IMG/VR virus record: IMGVR_UViG_3300008108_000039
Coordinates: 62,001-126,000 of that record
Source: a virus
Length of the DNA: 64,000 nt
Direction: 5' to 3' (one strand)
The first letter of the stretch is position 1. Every line of letters begins with the position of its first letter. This document shows positions 41,073 through 49,835 of the stretch, piece after piece. Position numbers and translations under genes: made by a program. The notes under the pieces were generated by a model. It saw only the letters and a list, made by a program, of their open reading frames with translations. It had not been told where the DNA came from and ran no database searches.

Positions 41073-43046
41073 TTAAGTTAATACATAAGTTATTGAATTA
41101 CCAGCACCACCTGCTTGTAATAAATTAGTTCGATATACTTTATAATCTCCAACAGATGAAGAAGTAAATAAACTTAATACCCCAAATCCAGCTGATGTGA
41201 TATTTGTTAAAAATGATAATGAACCATTATATACAATGTAATGATATTTATCTCCTGTCCAGTTTATAGTTACTGATTGTCCTGTAGCTGTTGTTGTTCC
41301 TTTTTGAATAACTCCTACACTACCTCCTATAGTTGTATCCCAAGCTCCAATATGTTCTATATTAGCTTGAGTTAAACTAGCTGACACTATAGCACCTGAT
41401 CTTAAACTTCTAATTTTAGTAAATGTACTAGTTCCAAAAACAGATGCAGTTAATGCAGGACTATTATCAGATCCATTTACACCTGAAGATGAATATGATG
41501 CAGTAGCAGCTATAATAATACTTACTGAACCTGTTAAAGATCCAGTTACATTTAAAGGTGATGCTATTGATGATGTTAAAAAGTTAAATGTCCAACCGTT
41601 ACTAGCTCCTGATGCTGTAGTAAAGGTTATACTACCTGTAGCTCCTTGTTCTATTTGGTTTGAAGTTGCTCCTAATTGTACAGTTGCAGTTGGTGTTACT
41701 GTTGGGTTACCAGGGTTTGTTTTACTTAAAGCTCCTGTTAATGAAGCACTTCTAACAAGTATAGTTCCATCAGCAGGATTACTAGCTGTTACTTGTAAAT
41801 TATATACAAAACTTCCAGAAGTTATTGTAGTATAATTTAATGTAGTTCCGGTTCCAGTTTGAGCTAATAAAACAGAACCTGTAAATATTGAAGCTGAAAT
41901 TAATGTATATCCATTATTAGACCATACAGCTGATGCTGTATAATCATCTAAAACTCTATTAAATCTATCTGTATTAAAAGTAGAATTAAATGAAAATGAA
42001 GTTATTGAATGTGTTGCTGGGGTTCCAAAAATAAGTTTAAGTCTACCATCAACAAAAGTTACTGCTACTTCAGTAGAATAATCTAATACTTCTATTTGTG
42101 ATAGAGTTTCTATACTAGAAGTTACATATTGTATATTCGATAAACCAGCATACGATGATGATAAAGCATAGGACGATGAAATAGGATTTCCATTAGTCCA
42201 TATACTACCACTTCTTACTAGTGATTGTCCTGTAGTTGGACTTGTTATTCTAACATCATGTAATTCATCAAGTTCATAACCGTTATCGATTCTAACATAC
42301 ATAGAACCATTAATTCCCTGAACTCTTAATACTTGACCTAATCTTACTCCATGTAATGGAGCTAATGGAGCTGAACCAGTCATTGATCCGCTTGATGCTA
42401 AGAATAATAATTGTCCTGCTGTATAAAGAGATGTATCTATACCTAATAACTTACCTTCTGTCATTACATAACCAAAGGCTTGATCAGGTATATCTTGATT
42501 AGTTAATCCTAAAGTATTTGCTGAGTTAGCATCGTCAGTCCAATCCGCTAAAGCTATTAATGCATTATCACCTGTAGCTCCTGATATTCTAACAACTTTT
42601 CCTTTATCAATTTGTTGACCTGTAGTATTCTTAACGTATATAAGAACATCTTGGGTATTCATTGATCCCTCAGCAAATGATGCTGATAAAGCATAGGATG
42701 AACTTATTGCATTTGAAACAGAACCACTAAAATATGATGCTGATAAAGCATTGATTGCCCAACTAGCAGTTCCGAATAATGAACCTGTAAATCCTTGTGT
42801 TGCTGTAGCAGAACCTGTTATTATTAGGCTACCAGAAATAAAAGCCGAACCAGTAAAAGGAAATCCAGTTCCTGTTCCTCCACCACCGCTTCCTATTTCT
42901 ACTATACTTTGGACTCCATTATCTTTTTTAAGGAATACCTTACCATCAAAAGTGTTTATGGCTAACTCACCAAGATCTAACGATGAAGTTGTTGGAACTT
43001 TGCCAGGAACGGCACTGCGTTTAAGTTGTAGTTTATTTACAGCCAT
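41073..43046 (-). CDS. Tail fibre or tail protein with shared N-terminal module
   Basis: 657 residues. It starts VNKLQLKRSAVPGKVPTTSS with LDLGELAINTFDGKVFLKK, the N-terminal pattern of many phage fibre and tropism proteins, then FPFTGSAFISGSLIITGSAT and FGTASWAINALSASY, shared with the 762-residue fibre. The centre has IYVKNTTGQQIDKGKVVRIS and QVLRVQGINGSMYVRIDNGYELDEL, and the C-terminus has Ser/Thr/Gly-rich Ig-like strands. It is likely a second fibre or connector. Confidence 0.78.
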   Translation of the reverse strand: MAVNKLQLKRSAVPGKVPTTSSLDLGELAINTFDGKVFLKKDNGVQSIVEIGSGGGGTGTGFPFTGSAFISGSLIITGSATATQGFTGSLFGTASWAINALSASYFSGSVSNAISSSYALSASFAEGSMNTQDVLIYVKNTTGQQIDKGKVVRISGATGDNALIALADWTDDANSANTLGLTNQDIPDQAFGYVMTEGKLLGIDTSLYTAGQLLFLASSGSMTGSAPLAPLHGVRLGQVLRVQGINGSMYVRIDNGYELDELHDVRITSPTTGQSLVRSGSIWTNGNPISSSYALSSSYAGLSNIQYVTSSIETLSQIEVLDYSTEVAVTFVDGRLKLIFGTPATHSITSFSFNSTFNTDRFNRVLDDYTASAVWSNNGYTLISASIFTGSVLLAQTGTGTTLNYTTITSGSFVYNLQVTASNPADGTILVRSASLTGALSKTNPGNPTVTPTATVQLGATSNQIEQGATGSITFTTASGASNGWTFNFLTSSIASPLNVTGSLTGSVSIIIAATASYSSSGVNGSDNSPALTASVFGTSTFTKIRSLRSGAIVSASLTQANIEHIGAWDTTIGGSVGVIQKGTTTATGQSVTINWTGDKYHYIVYNGSLSFLTNITSAGFGVLSLFTSSSVGDYKVYRTNLLQAGGAGNSITYVLT

Positions 43047-43103
43047 ATATATGGGTCCTTTTTAATAGTATATACTAGGTATAGTAGCTTATATAAGCCA
43101 CGT

Positions 43104-43111
43104 ATAAATAT
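43104..43111 (-). promoter_or_regulatory. Candidate late promoter element ATATTTAT
   Basis: 57 bases upstream of the start at 43046. A perfect 12-base palindrome GCTTATATAAGC (43087-43098) lies between this element and the gene. Confidence 0.45.
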
Positions 43112-43116
43112 TGCTA

Positions 43117-43344
43117 TTAGTAAGAACCAGCATCAATAATGTCAACGTTTATTGAGCCACTTGTATTTAATGAAGCTGATGCTACAGATGGAGCATTAAC
43201 TATAAAGAATGAACCAGAAACATTTAATGCTGTTTTTGTTGGATTATCTTGTACTGCAGATAATGAGCCTGATACACTAAGTTCATTAGTGTTTGCATTA
43301 TAACTAATATTACTAAGTATTTGTTTAAGTTTTAATCGTGCCAT
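43117..43344 (-). CDS. Small structural protein with fibre-type repeats
   Basis: 75 residues: basic N-terminus (MARLKLKQILSNISYN) then beta-strand repeats ELSVSGSLSAV and ALNVSGSFFIV. It resembles the base part of the neighbouring fibres in composition. Gaps of 2 and 70 bases flank it. It may be a connector between the tail and fibres; uncertain. Confidence 0.6.
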   Translation of the reverse strand: MARLKLKQILSNISYNANTNELSVSGSLSAVQDNPTKTALNVSGSFFIVNAPSVASASLNTSGSINVDIIDAGSY

Positions 43345-43346
43345 TA

Positions 43347-43673
43347 TTATGCAAATTTTCCTATTGCTATTACTTCATCGTCTGCTTCTAGAGAAAAACC
43401 TATAGAATTTGTATCAAATGTTATAGATACTCCCCCCGAATAATTATTAAATGAAACAAAAGATGATGGAATATTTTGACTGTTTATGAAAAATATAAAA
43501 TTATTTATAGTAGTAGCTGGTAGTAAAGATGATGGTTGTAATATAGTAGCTCCAGTAAATATTGCTGTATTAGGAACAGTAATAATGTCTGCTTTAATAG
43601 ATTTATTTGTATTAATATACAAAATATCTTGTGGAGATAGTGCTTGATTTATATTAATATATGCATTTGCCAT
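43347..43673 (-). CDS. Paralogue of the gp15-like protein's C-terminal domain
   Basis: 108 residues, highly similar to the last 105 residues of the gene at 43673-44926: both share LNTNK-type/INTNK, KADIITVPN, FTGA, LPATTINNFIF and LEADDEVIAIGKF. This looks like a tandem partial duplication that gave a free-standing copy of the domain. The overlap by one base shows coupling. Its separate role may be to attach to the fibres; inference. Confidence 0.72.
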   Translation of the reverse strand: MANAYININQALSPQDILYINTNKSIKADIITVPNTAIFTGATILQPSSLLPATTINNFIFFINSQNIPSSFVSFNNYSGGVSITFDTNSIGFSLEADDEVIAIGKFA

Positions 43674-44926
43674 TATTGAAATTTTCCTATTGCTATCACT
43701 TCATCATCTGCTTCTAAAGTATATCCTAATAAATTAGTATCAAATTGAACTCTAACACCAGAACCATCAGCTACGAACGAAGCTACAGATGAGGGTACAT
43801 ATTGTCCATTGATATAAAATATAAAATTATTAATTGTTGTAGCTGGTAACTGTGATGTAGCGGGTGGGTTTAATATTAAAGCTCCAGTAAATAATGCTTG
43901 ATTAGGTACTGTGATAATATCAGCTTTAAGTGGTTTATTTGTATTTAAGTAGGTTAAATCACCAAGAGCCGCAGCATTAATAGTTGTATTATAAACAACA
44001 TTTCCATCACCAATAAATGAAGTGGAACCTACAGTATTATTAGCAGGCATTTGAGCAGCAGGATTAACATTATTAAGATTTTCAACAGTTTCTAAACCAA
44101 ATACAACCTGAGCTTTGGAATAATACATATTAGAGGCAGCTGCTCTTTTATTAATAGTATCTGGTATTAGGTATCCATTTAATGTTAGAGTGAAGTTTGT
44201 TCTTGCTGCCATATCTTCACCTTGTTGCATTATAGTTGTAATAGCAAAGTTATCTATTCTAACTCTAAAATTCCATCGTGAATAATCTCCCCAATATGAA
44301 TCAGAAGCATATTCAATAGCTTCAATTAATTTATTGTTTTGTTCTACAAAGTTTGTAAATAAAACACAATCATAAGTTACGGTTACATAATCAGGTACTA
44401 CAGAAACATAGTATTGTTTTGAAGGTATTCTATTAGTTAAAACAGAAAAATTATCATAAAAGTTTTTAGCATTATATTTAGTTTCAAATACTTGAAATAA
44501 ATGACTTTTATTACCATCTAATTTATTACCTAAATTTCTATCTTTTTCAACATTAGTACGATAATACATGATAAGAGGAGCCATTATCTTTCCAGCAGCA
44601 TCACGATAATATCCATCGTTTTGAACAGCTTTCCATCTTTCAGAACTACCATATAATATAGGTACAGGAACACGAGTATTATTTTGTATTACTGTAGGTT
44701 TAATAACATTACTAAAATAATAGTGTATTGCTTGATCTATATCTGTTAAACTAACAGCCATGTCTTTTACATCATCATTTTTATGTGATATATCTAAAGC
44801 CCTATTTCTAGAAAATACATTTTCCCCATCACCATCTGGTTTGCCCATATTACTTAAATATGGGTCAACAGATGCTTGTGATATTTCAGCAGCTGTACGT
44901 GGTCTTGGTTTTATAGGGCGTGGCAT
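43673..44926 (-). CDS. Tail sheath terminator/stabiliser (gp15-like) with extra C-terminal domain
   Basis: 417 residues. The N-terminal 270 residues resemble T4 gp15, the tail completion protein: RVPVPILYGSSERWKAVQ, IMAPLIMYYRTN and VPDYVTVTYDCVLFTNFVEQ then KLIEAIEYAS follow the family's order. The C-terminal 110 residues are an added domain also found alone in the neighbouring gene. It should cap the sheath and connect the tail to the neck. The neighbouring neck genes support this. Confidence 0.68.
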   Translation of the reverse strand: MPRPIKPRPRTAAEISQASVDPYLSNMGKPDGDGENVFSRNRALDISHKNDDVKDMAVSLTDIDQAIHYYFSNVIKPTVIQNNTRVPVPILYGSSERWKAVQNDGYYRDAAGKIMAPLIMYYRTNVEKDRNLGNKLDGNKSHLFQVFETKYNAKNFYDNFSVLTNRIPSKQYYVSVVPDYVTVTYDCVLFTNFVEQNNKLIEAIEYASDSYWGDYSRWNFRVRIDNFAITTIMQQGEDMAARTNFTLTLNGYLIPDTINKRAAASNMYYSKAQVVFGLETVENLNNVNPAAQMPANNTVGSTSFIGDGNVVYNTTINAAALGDLTYLNTNKPLKADIITVPNQALFTGALILNPPATSQLPATTINNFIFYINGQYVPSSVASFVADGSGVRVQFDTNLLGYTLEADDEVIAIGKFQ

Positions 44927-45309
44927 TATATTCTACCTTGTTTTTGTAATGCTAATAATTTATCTAAAGCATTCATAGCTTTAAATAATTGATTATATAA
45001 TTTATTAATTTCTTTAGCTGTATTTTTTATATCAGGATTAGAAGAAAACATAAATACATCAAATTCTCTTTTATTTTGAATTACATCTCTTTTAATTTGA
45101 TCAATTTTAGGTAAACTAATTACTTGAGACGTTGAAGTTTCAGGACGACTAGGATCTGGAGGTAAATTAACTAATATTGATCCTTTTTTTAATAAGTCTT
45201 CATATTCTTCTGGTGTTAAATCAGCTATAGTAATTTCTTTACCTGGTTCTCTATCAGCGTATATCTTTTTTGGTTTCTCTAACTCTAATAAATCTATTAA
45301 TTTTATCAT
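44926..45309 (-). CDS. Unknown neck-region protein with CTS-like N-terminus
   Basis: 127 residues, starting MIKLIDLLELEKPKKIYAD and then a helical charged body ending in QKQGRI. The first ten residues match those of the gene at 45886-46224 (MIKLIDILTE) and resemble short capsid-targeting peptides that end in (L/I)xE. It overlaps the gp15-like gene by one base. No domain is known to me. Confidence 0.6.
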   Translation of the reverse strand: MIKLIDLLELEKPKKIYADREPGKEITIADLTPEEYEDLLKKGSILVNLPPDPSRPETSTSQVISLPKIDQIKRDVIQNKREFDVFMFSSNPDIKNTAKEINKLYNQLFKAMNALDKLLALQKQGRI

Positions 45310-45311
45310 AA

Positions 45312-45881
45312 TTATAATCTTTCTAAGTTTATACCTAAGGTTTCAACACGAGCATAGTGTGCTGTAACAATAATTGAAATTGATAAACCAAAATTATCAT
45401 TATCAGATGAAAATGAGTATTCTGGTTGTTTACCTACAAAAAGTTGATTTTCTACAACACTATCAACTTCATAATAGTCATTATTCCACACAATAACATC
45501 TCCTACTTCTGGTACTATATTATATGATGTTGATATAGTAGAAGTATACCCTCCAGCTACATATCTTATATTTGTATAGTTAATAGGATCTTCATCATAT
45601 CCTGCTAAATCATCTTTTAAAAATCTACAAGTTATATCTTGATTAACATCAGGACCAAAATTATCTGTAGTCCACTCAGGTGGTGTTCTTTCTATTAAGC
45701 AATTTATTAATACAGGATCATTAAATATTTTAGTACCATTAGCTTCACCATATAAATTATGTTCAGATCTTTCTAAATTTATTTTATAATATCCTACTTG
45801 TTGTTGAATAATGTTGTTTACCAATTCACGATTGATATGTCTAATTAATGAGGCATCACGAGCGGTTCCAAATAAACTCAT
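45312..45881 (-). CDS. Neck / head closure protein (gp14-like)
   Basis: 189 residues beginning SLFGTARDASLIRHINRELVNNII, which matches the conserved start of T4-like gp14 neck proteins, and continuing with ERTPPEWTTDNFGPDVNQ and beta-rich strands to LGINLERL. It should form part of the connector between portal and tail together with gp13. It is located between the gp13- and gp15-like genes, as in other T4-type phages. Confidence 0.72.
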   Translation of the reverse strand: MSLFGTARDASLIRHINRELVNNIIQQQVGYYKINLERSEHNLYGEANGTKIFNDPVLINCLIERTPPEWTTDNFGPDVNQDITCRFLKDDLAGYDEDPINYTNIRYVAGGYTSTISTSYNIVPEVGDVIVWNNDYYEVDSVVENQLFVGKQPEYSFSSDNDNFGLSISIIVTAHYARVETLGINLERL

Positions 45882-45885
45882 ATTA

Positions 45886-46224
45886 TTAGTATTGTCCTAC
45901 TTTTTCAATAGTGTTAAAGCGCGGAATAAACTGTAATAAACCTTGTATTTTATTAGCTGATAAAGCATCCATTTTAATTGAGTCAATAGCAGCTTTAGGT
46001 TCTTTTAAAGCAAGATACTTTATTTTAAGTAAAGCATATTGGTGTTTATCAGTACTTTTACTTCTAAGAAAATCATTTTGTTCAACAGTAACTACTACTA
46101 CGTCCTTTAATCCTCTAATTTCATTATAAATAAATACTTGGTTAACATTTTTTGAAGTTTTAATTAATACTTCAATTTTATATAATACAAGAGCTTCTGT
46201 TAATATGTCTATTAATTTAATCAT
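45886..46224 (-). CDS. Unknown neck-region protein with CTS-like N-terminus
   Basis: 112 residues. It begins MIKLIDILTEALVLYKIEV, a short helix ending in LTE followed by Ala, very like the T4 internal protein leader MKTYQEFIAEA. The body is a compact alpha/beta domain (VVVVTVEQ, ALLKIKYLALKEPKAAID). It is conserved-looking but unnamed. It lies between gp13- and gp14-like genes and may be packaged or processed in the prohead. Confidence 0.62.
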   Translation of the reverse strand: MIKLIDILTEALVLYKIEVLIKTSKNVNQVFIYNEIRGLKDVVVVTVEQNDFLRSKSTDKHQYALLKIKYLALKEPKAAIDSIKMDALSANKIQGLLQFIPRFNTIEKVGQY

Positions 46225-47379
46225 TTAGAAAATATAAATTGGGAGAGGTATATTATTTAGTTGTTTTTGAATATATTCTGTTTCACTAGCTTGATTTTCA
46301 AGTTGTGTTTTACGAGATGTTACATCTAAAGTTGCACGTAATTGTGTTAAAAGATCTTCTTTTTCTTTTCTAGCATCAGTTAATAAATCCTGTTGATTTA
46401 ATGTTACCTCAGCTCCAGGAATAGGTACTGTACCATATTTTCCTCTAACATATGCTAAAGTTTCTTTTATTAAAGCTAAAGCATATTGACGAATCCACTG
46501 TTTACCAATTGAATTAATTTGTAGATAAACTGGATTTTGGTATGGTACATTTGATACATTAGTAACTAAATTAGTTCTACTATCTACTACAGGATTATTT
46601 CTTTCATCTACTAATATATAATGAAACCATAATTTATCATTGTATCCTGGAGTAACTGTTGTAGGTATAGGAAATAATCTTAATTTATTATTTACTAAAT
46701 CAAATGAAAATGCTGATTTTCTAATTTGATCATTAAATTCAATAGCTTGAATTTTCATTACATCAAAGAAAATAGGCATTAATAAAAAGTTAATACCAGG
46801 TGAAAATTGTCCAAACCCAAAGGTTTCAAGTAGTGATTGAATACCAGTACCTGTACCTGCATATGGATCAAAATAACGAACAATTGCAGGAGGAGATTCA
46901 AAAAATACTTTTTTTACTTCAATAGATCCAGTTATACCTGAAGCCGATACAGCTGCTTGTAAATCATAATCTTGTACTCCTGATATTAAGGTACATGAAC
47001 CAGTATATATATTAATTTTTCCACCAGTTCCCGCTTCAGTAGCATATGTTTCTGAGATTCGAATTATGCTACCCATATTAGGTGTTACAACAGCATTATT
47101 TAATGAATTTCCTGTTGTAGTACCTTCTAAATTAAGATAATTTTCGCGAACTTTCCATTGGTATACTTCATTACCATAAGTAGTAACTGCTTCTTCAAAA
47201 GCAGCATAAAATGATCCTGATTGTAATTCAACTTCTACTAAGGGGTATCCTAGACGACTTGCACACCATTGTGCTACTTTATCTGCAGATCCTGAAAATT
47301 CAGTATCTGTATCATAAAATCCAAATGGTGTTTGGCCAGGATTAAATGCTGATGTTCCATTCCAAATTGCTACGTTCAT
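46225..47379 (-). CDS. Neck / head-tail adaptor protein (gp13-like)
   Basis: 384 residues. An N-terminal block with KVAQWCASRLGYPLVEVELQ and AAFEEAVTTYGNEVYQW, then long beta regions and LLMPIFFDVMKIQAIEFND, fits T4-type adaptor proteins upstream of gp14. The C-terminus has a helical QQDLLTDARKEKEDLLTQL. It should sit beneath the portal. A late-type element lies 22 bases upstream. The match to gp13 is by context and partial pattern. Confidence 0.62.
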   Translation of the reverse strand: MNVAIWNGTSAFNPGQTPFGFYDTDTEFSGSADKVAQWCASRLGYPLVEVELQSGSFYAAFEEAVTTYGNEVYQWKVRENYLNLEGTTTGNSLNNAVVTPNMGSIIRISETYATEAGTGGKINIYTGSCTLISGVQDYDLQAAVSASGITGSIEVKKVFFESPPAIVRYFDPYAGTGTGIQSLLETFGFGQFSPGINFLLMPIFFDVMKIQAIEFNDQIRKSAFSFDLVNNKLRLFPIPTTVTPGYNDKLWFHYILVDERNNPVVDSRTNLVTNVSNVPYQNPVYLQINSIGKQWIRQYALALIKETLAYVRGKYGTVPIPGAEVTLNQQDLLTDARKEKEDLLTQLRATLDVTSRKTQLENQASETEYIQKQLNNIPLPIYIF

Positions 47380-47401
47380 TATTAAGTAGTATTTATCACG
47401 T

Positions 47402-47409
47402 ATAAATAT
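47402..47409 (-). promoter_or_regulatory. Candidate late promoter element ATATTTAT
   Basis: 22 bases upstream of the gp13-like start at 47379, overlapping the upstream phoH-side spacer. Confidence 0.5.
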
Positions 47410-47411
47410 AA

Positions 47412-48080
47412 CTACTTTCCGTATTCGTATTCAAGTATTTTACCAACTAAATCGGATCTGTGGTTTTCTTTAAGCTTAACCCACTTAATTTCTTCGATTT
47501 TTTTAGATAATTCGATAACATAATTTAAGCCGTTTATTTCGCCCGTTTTGGAGTTGATATCGGTCTGTTCATTATCACCGTTAATAACAATTTTACCACT
47601 TTTTCCTAAACGAGTTAATATAGCTAACATTTCTCCTTTAGTAAGGTTTTGTGCTTCTTCTACTATTAGAATATCATCAATTGTTTTACCACGAATAAAT
47701 TGTACTGGTAGTGCTTTTATTTTACCTTCTTCTATTAAATTAGGTACTTCATTCTTATTGGTGCAACATTTATTAAGATTTTCAATAAGAGCTTCCATAT
47801 AAGGATCAAATTTTTCATTTAATGCTCCTGGAAGATATCCTAATGATTTACCCACTTCAATTGCTGCTCGTGTATTGTAAATACAATTTATTTGTTTTTT
47901 CTTTAAAAAATCTAGTGCAGCTTGAGCACATACTAATGATTTACCTGATCCTGCTCTACCTGTTATAACTACAATTTGGTTTTCTATTATTAATCGTTTT
48001 GCTTCTTTTTGTTCTTCATTTAATTGAATAGAACTAATAGCTTTAATATCATTTTTTCTTTCCCGGTTAGGTTCTTTCAT
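47412..48080 (-). CDS. phoH: PhoH-like P-loop ATPase
   Basis: 222 residues of the PhoH family: QIVVITGRAGSGKSLVCAQAA (Walker A), DDILIVEEAQNL (Walker B-like), INGDNEQTD (motif III) and HRSDLVGKI at the end. Many phages carry phoH; it is a predicted ATPase of unsettled role (RNA-related or phosphate-stress). It lies between the gp13-like gene and the capsid gene terminator, with its own late-type element 15 bases upstream. Function in infection remains unproven. Confidence 0.9.
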   Translation of the reverse strand: MKEPNRERKNDIKAISSIQLNEEQKEAKRLIIENQIVVITGRAGSGKSLVCAQAALDFLKKKQINCIYNTRAAIEVGKSLGYLPGALNEKFDPYMEALIENLNKCCTNKNEVPNLIEEGKIKALPVQFIRGKTIDDILIVEEAQNLTKGEMLAILTRLGKSGKIVINGDNEQTDINSKTGEINGLNYVIELSKKIEEIKWVKLKENHRSDLVGKILEYEYGK

Positions 48081-48095
48081 ATAACATTATTTGAT

Positions 48096-48103
48096 ATAAA
48101 TAT
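48096..48103 (-). promoter_or_regulatory. Candidate late promoter element ATATTTAT
   Basis: 15 bases upstream of phoH at 48080 and just after the capsid gene terminator, so it would restart transcription there. Confidence 0.5.
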
Positions 48104-48111
48104 AAAAAAGA

Positions 48112-48136
48112 AGACCCGAACATTAAGTTCGGGTCT
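48112..48136 (-). terminator. Intrinsic terminator after major capsid gene
   Basis: A perfect 10-bp stem (AGACCCGAAC / GTTCGGGTCT) with a 5-base loop, followed by TCTTTTTTATAT on the minus strand. A second short TAGCC/GGCTA hairpin lies between it and the capsid stop codon. Confidence 0.88.
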
Positions 48137-48173
48137 CTTATTTATAGCCTTACGGGGCTAAGTTATATTAGGA

Positions 48174-49805
48174 TTAGACAGTATCTAAACCGTGTACATA
48201 CACCTTAGCGTAGTAGTCAGGACGAATCATTCTCTTAGCGTAACGAGTCATCAAACCTTTACGTGGAGTGAAGGTATTTGGATCGTAAAGCAATGGAGTC
48301 ATGATTAATGGTACATAAGGAGCAAATACAGCACCACACTCTAAGAACTGATTACCTTTGTAACCCATTAAGATTACGTTCTCAGTCATGTATGGGTTTT
48401 TATAAACCTTGTAGCGGCTGTTTAAGCTACCTACTTTCTGAATACCAAAGTTAAACTCTGATTTTTCACCATCACCATCAGAAGCAAATCCAGGGATTGA
48501 TTCAATGATAGTAGCAATTGTCGGAGAGATACACATAAAGTTTGCACCACCTCTTAAAGTTAATTGGTGAATTCTGTTAGATACTTTTTGTAGTTTAGTA
48601 CCTAAAGTTTGATACCAACCACCTTGTGTATTAAAGAATGCAGAAGCAGCTGATACAAATGAAGTACCATTCCATACAATGTTGTTATTAGCACTCCAGT
48701 AATCAACAGTGAAGGCGTTTTGAATCAACATATCTAATAACTCAAGATCAATTTCCATAGAAATATATTGAGATAAGATACCAGTTAATTCAGCTTCAGC
48801 ATCTACACTATGATAAGCGTTAAGATCCTGAGCAAATTCTGGAGTCCATTGTGCTTTTAACTTACGAGTTCTAGCAACAATAGGCTCAGATTTTAACGAT
48901 ACGTTAATTTCAGGAATATTGATAGGTTGAGCTTGAGAAATCTGACCAGCAGTAGCAGATCCGAATGCATCTTCGAAATCACCACGAGCAGCAGGAGTAG
49001 TAGCTTTGTTATATTGTAATACACCAGAACCACTAGCTTGGTTCATACTAACAAGATCAGCAGTAATGAATACTAATGCGTTGTTAGAACCACTAAGTCT
49101 AGTAAACTGTTGTAACAAGTTAACAGTGTTAATGCTACCAACACCACCAGAACCTGAAACAAAGTTAAATGCTCTAATACCTAAAGTATCAAAAGAGCTA
49201 GAAACTAAATCATAAGCAGATCCAGAAATAACAATTTTTCTTAAGCTACCAGTAGCATAAGTGGTATCAAAGAAAACATCAGCACCAGTTACAGAAGCAG
49301 TAGTAAATAATACTGATTGAGTAGCGATGTTCAATGAGTAACCAAATTTACCAGCACCATATAAAGAACCAGTAGGGTTAGTTACGTTAGTAGTAGGATC
49401 AGCACTGTAAAGAGATTGGTTTAAACCTAAAGGCTGTACGTTTGTACCATATTTGAAATCCAAATAGAATACAAGACCAGAAGGTAAGTTCATAGGTTGA
49501 ACGCTAACGAACTCTTTTGCAGCGATATCACCAAATACACGGCGAACTAAAGGTAAAGCAACACCAGCCCAGTTTTCTGAGTTGTAACCACCACCAAGTT
49601 GTGAGTTGGTACCACCAGTTTGGCTAGCTTCTGTAACTAATTGTTTAGCTTGGTTTTCAAGCAAGGTAGCCATGACATTCTTGTCATTTTCACCTTTTAA
49701 TCCTTCTAACAAACCAGATTTGGTCCATTTAGAGGATAATTTTTTAGCGTCATCCATTACAACTTTGTATTGGTTTGAGCTTTCTAATAATTGTTGAATG
49801 TTCAT
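48174..49805 (-). CDS. Major capsid protein (gp23-like)
   Basis: 543 residues (T4 gp23 has 521). The N-terminal scaffold-like part is followed by LVTEASQTGG, where the LxTE/A pattern at residue 59 matches the gp21 processing site of T4 gp23 (LTE/AEIGG). Then come GVALPLVRRVFGDIAAKEFVSVQPMN, the conserved gp23 start of the mature protein, and RKLKAQWTPEFAQDLNAYHSVDAEAELTGILS, a strong capsid signature. The C-terminal APYVPLIMTPLLYDP is also typical. It forms the capsid lattice, after cleavage by the protease encoded about 2 kb upstream. Confidence 0.96.
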   Translation of the reverse strand: MNIQQLLESSNQYKVVMDDAKKLSSKWTKSGLLEGLKGENDKNVMATLLENQAKQLVTEASQTGGTNSQLGGGYNSENWAGVALPLVRRVFGDIAAKEFVSVQPMNLPSGLVFYLDFKYGTNVQPLGLNQSLYSADPTTNVTNPTGSLYGAGKFGYSLNIATQSVLFTTASVTGADVFFDTTYATGSLRKIVISGSAYDLVSSSFDTLGIRAFNFVSGSGGVGSINTVNLLQQFTRLSGSNNALVFITADLVSMNQASGSGVLQYNKATTPAARGDFEDAFGSATAGQISQAQPINIPEINVSLKSEPIVARTRKLKAQWTPEFAQDLNAYHSVDAEAELTGILSQYISMEIDLELLDMLIQNAFTVDYWSANNNIVWNGTSFVSAASAFFNTQGGWYQTLGTKLQKVSNRIHQLTLRGGANFMCISPTIATIIESIPGFASDGDGEKSEFNFGIQKVGSLNSRYKVYKNPYMTENVILMGYKGNQFLECGAVFAPYVPLIMTPLLYDPNTFTPRKGLMTRYAKRMIRPDYYAKVYVHGLDTV

Positions 49806-49835
49806 CTTAAATTGAATTAAGGGGTTTAAAATTTT

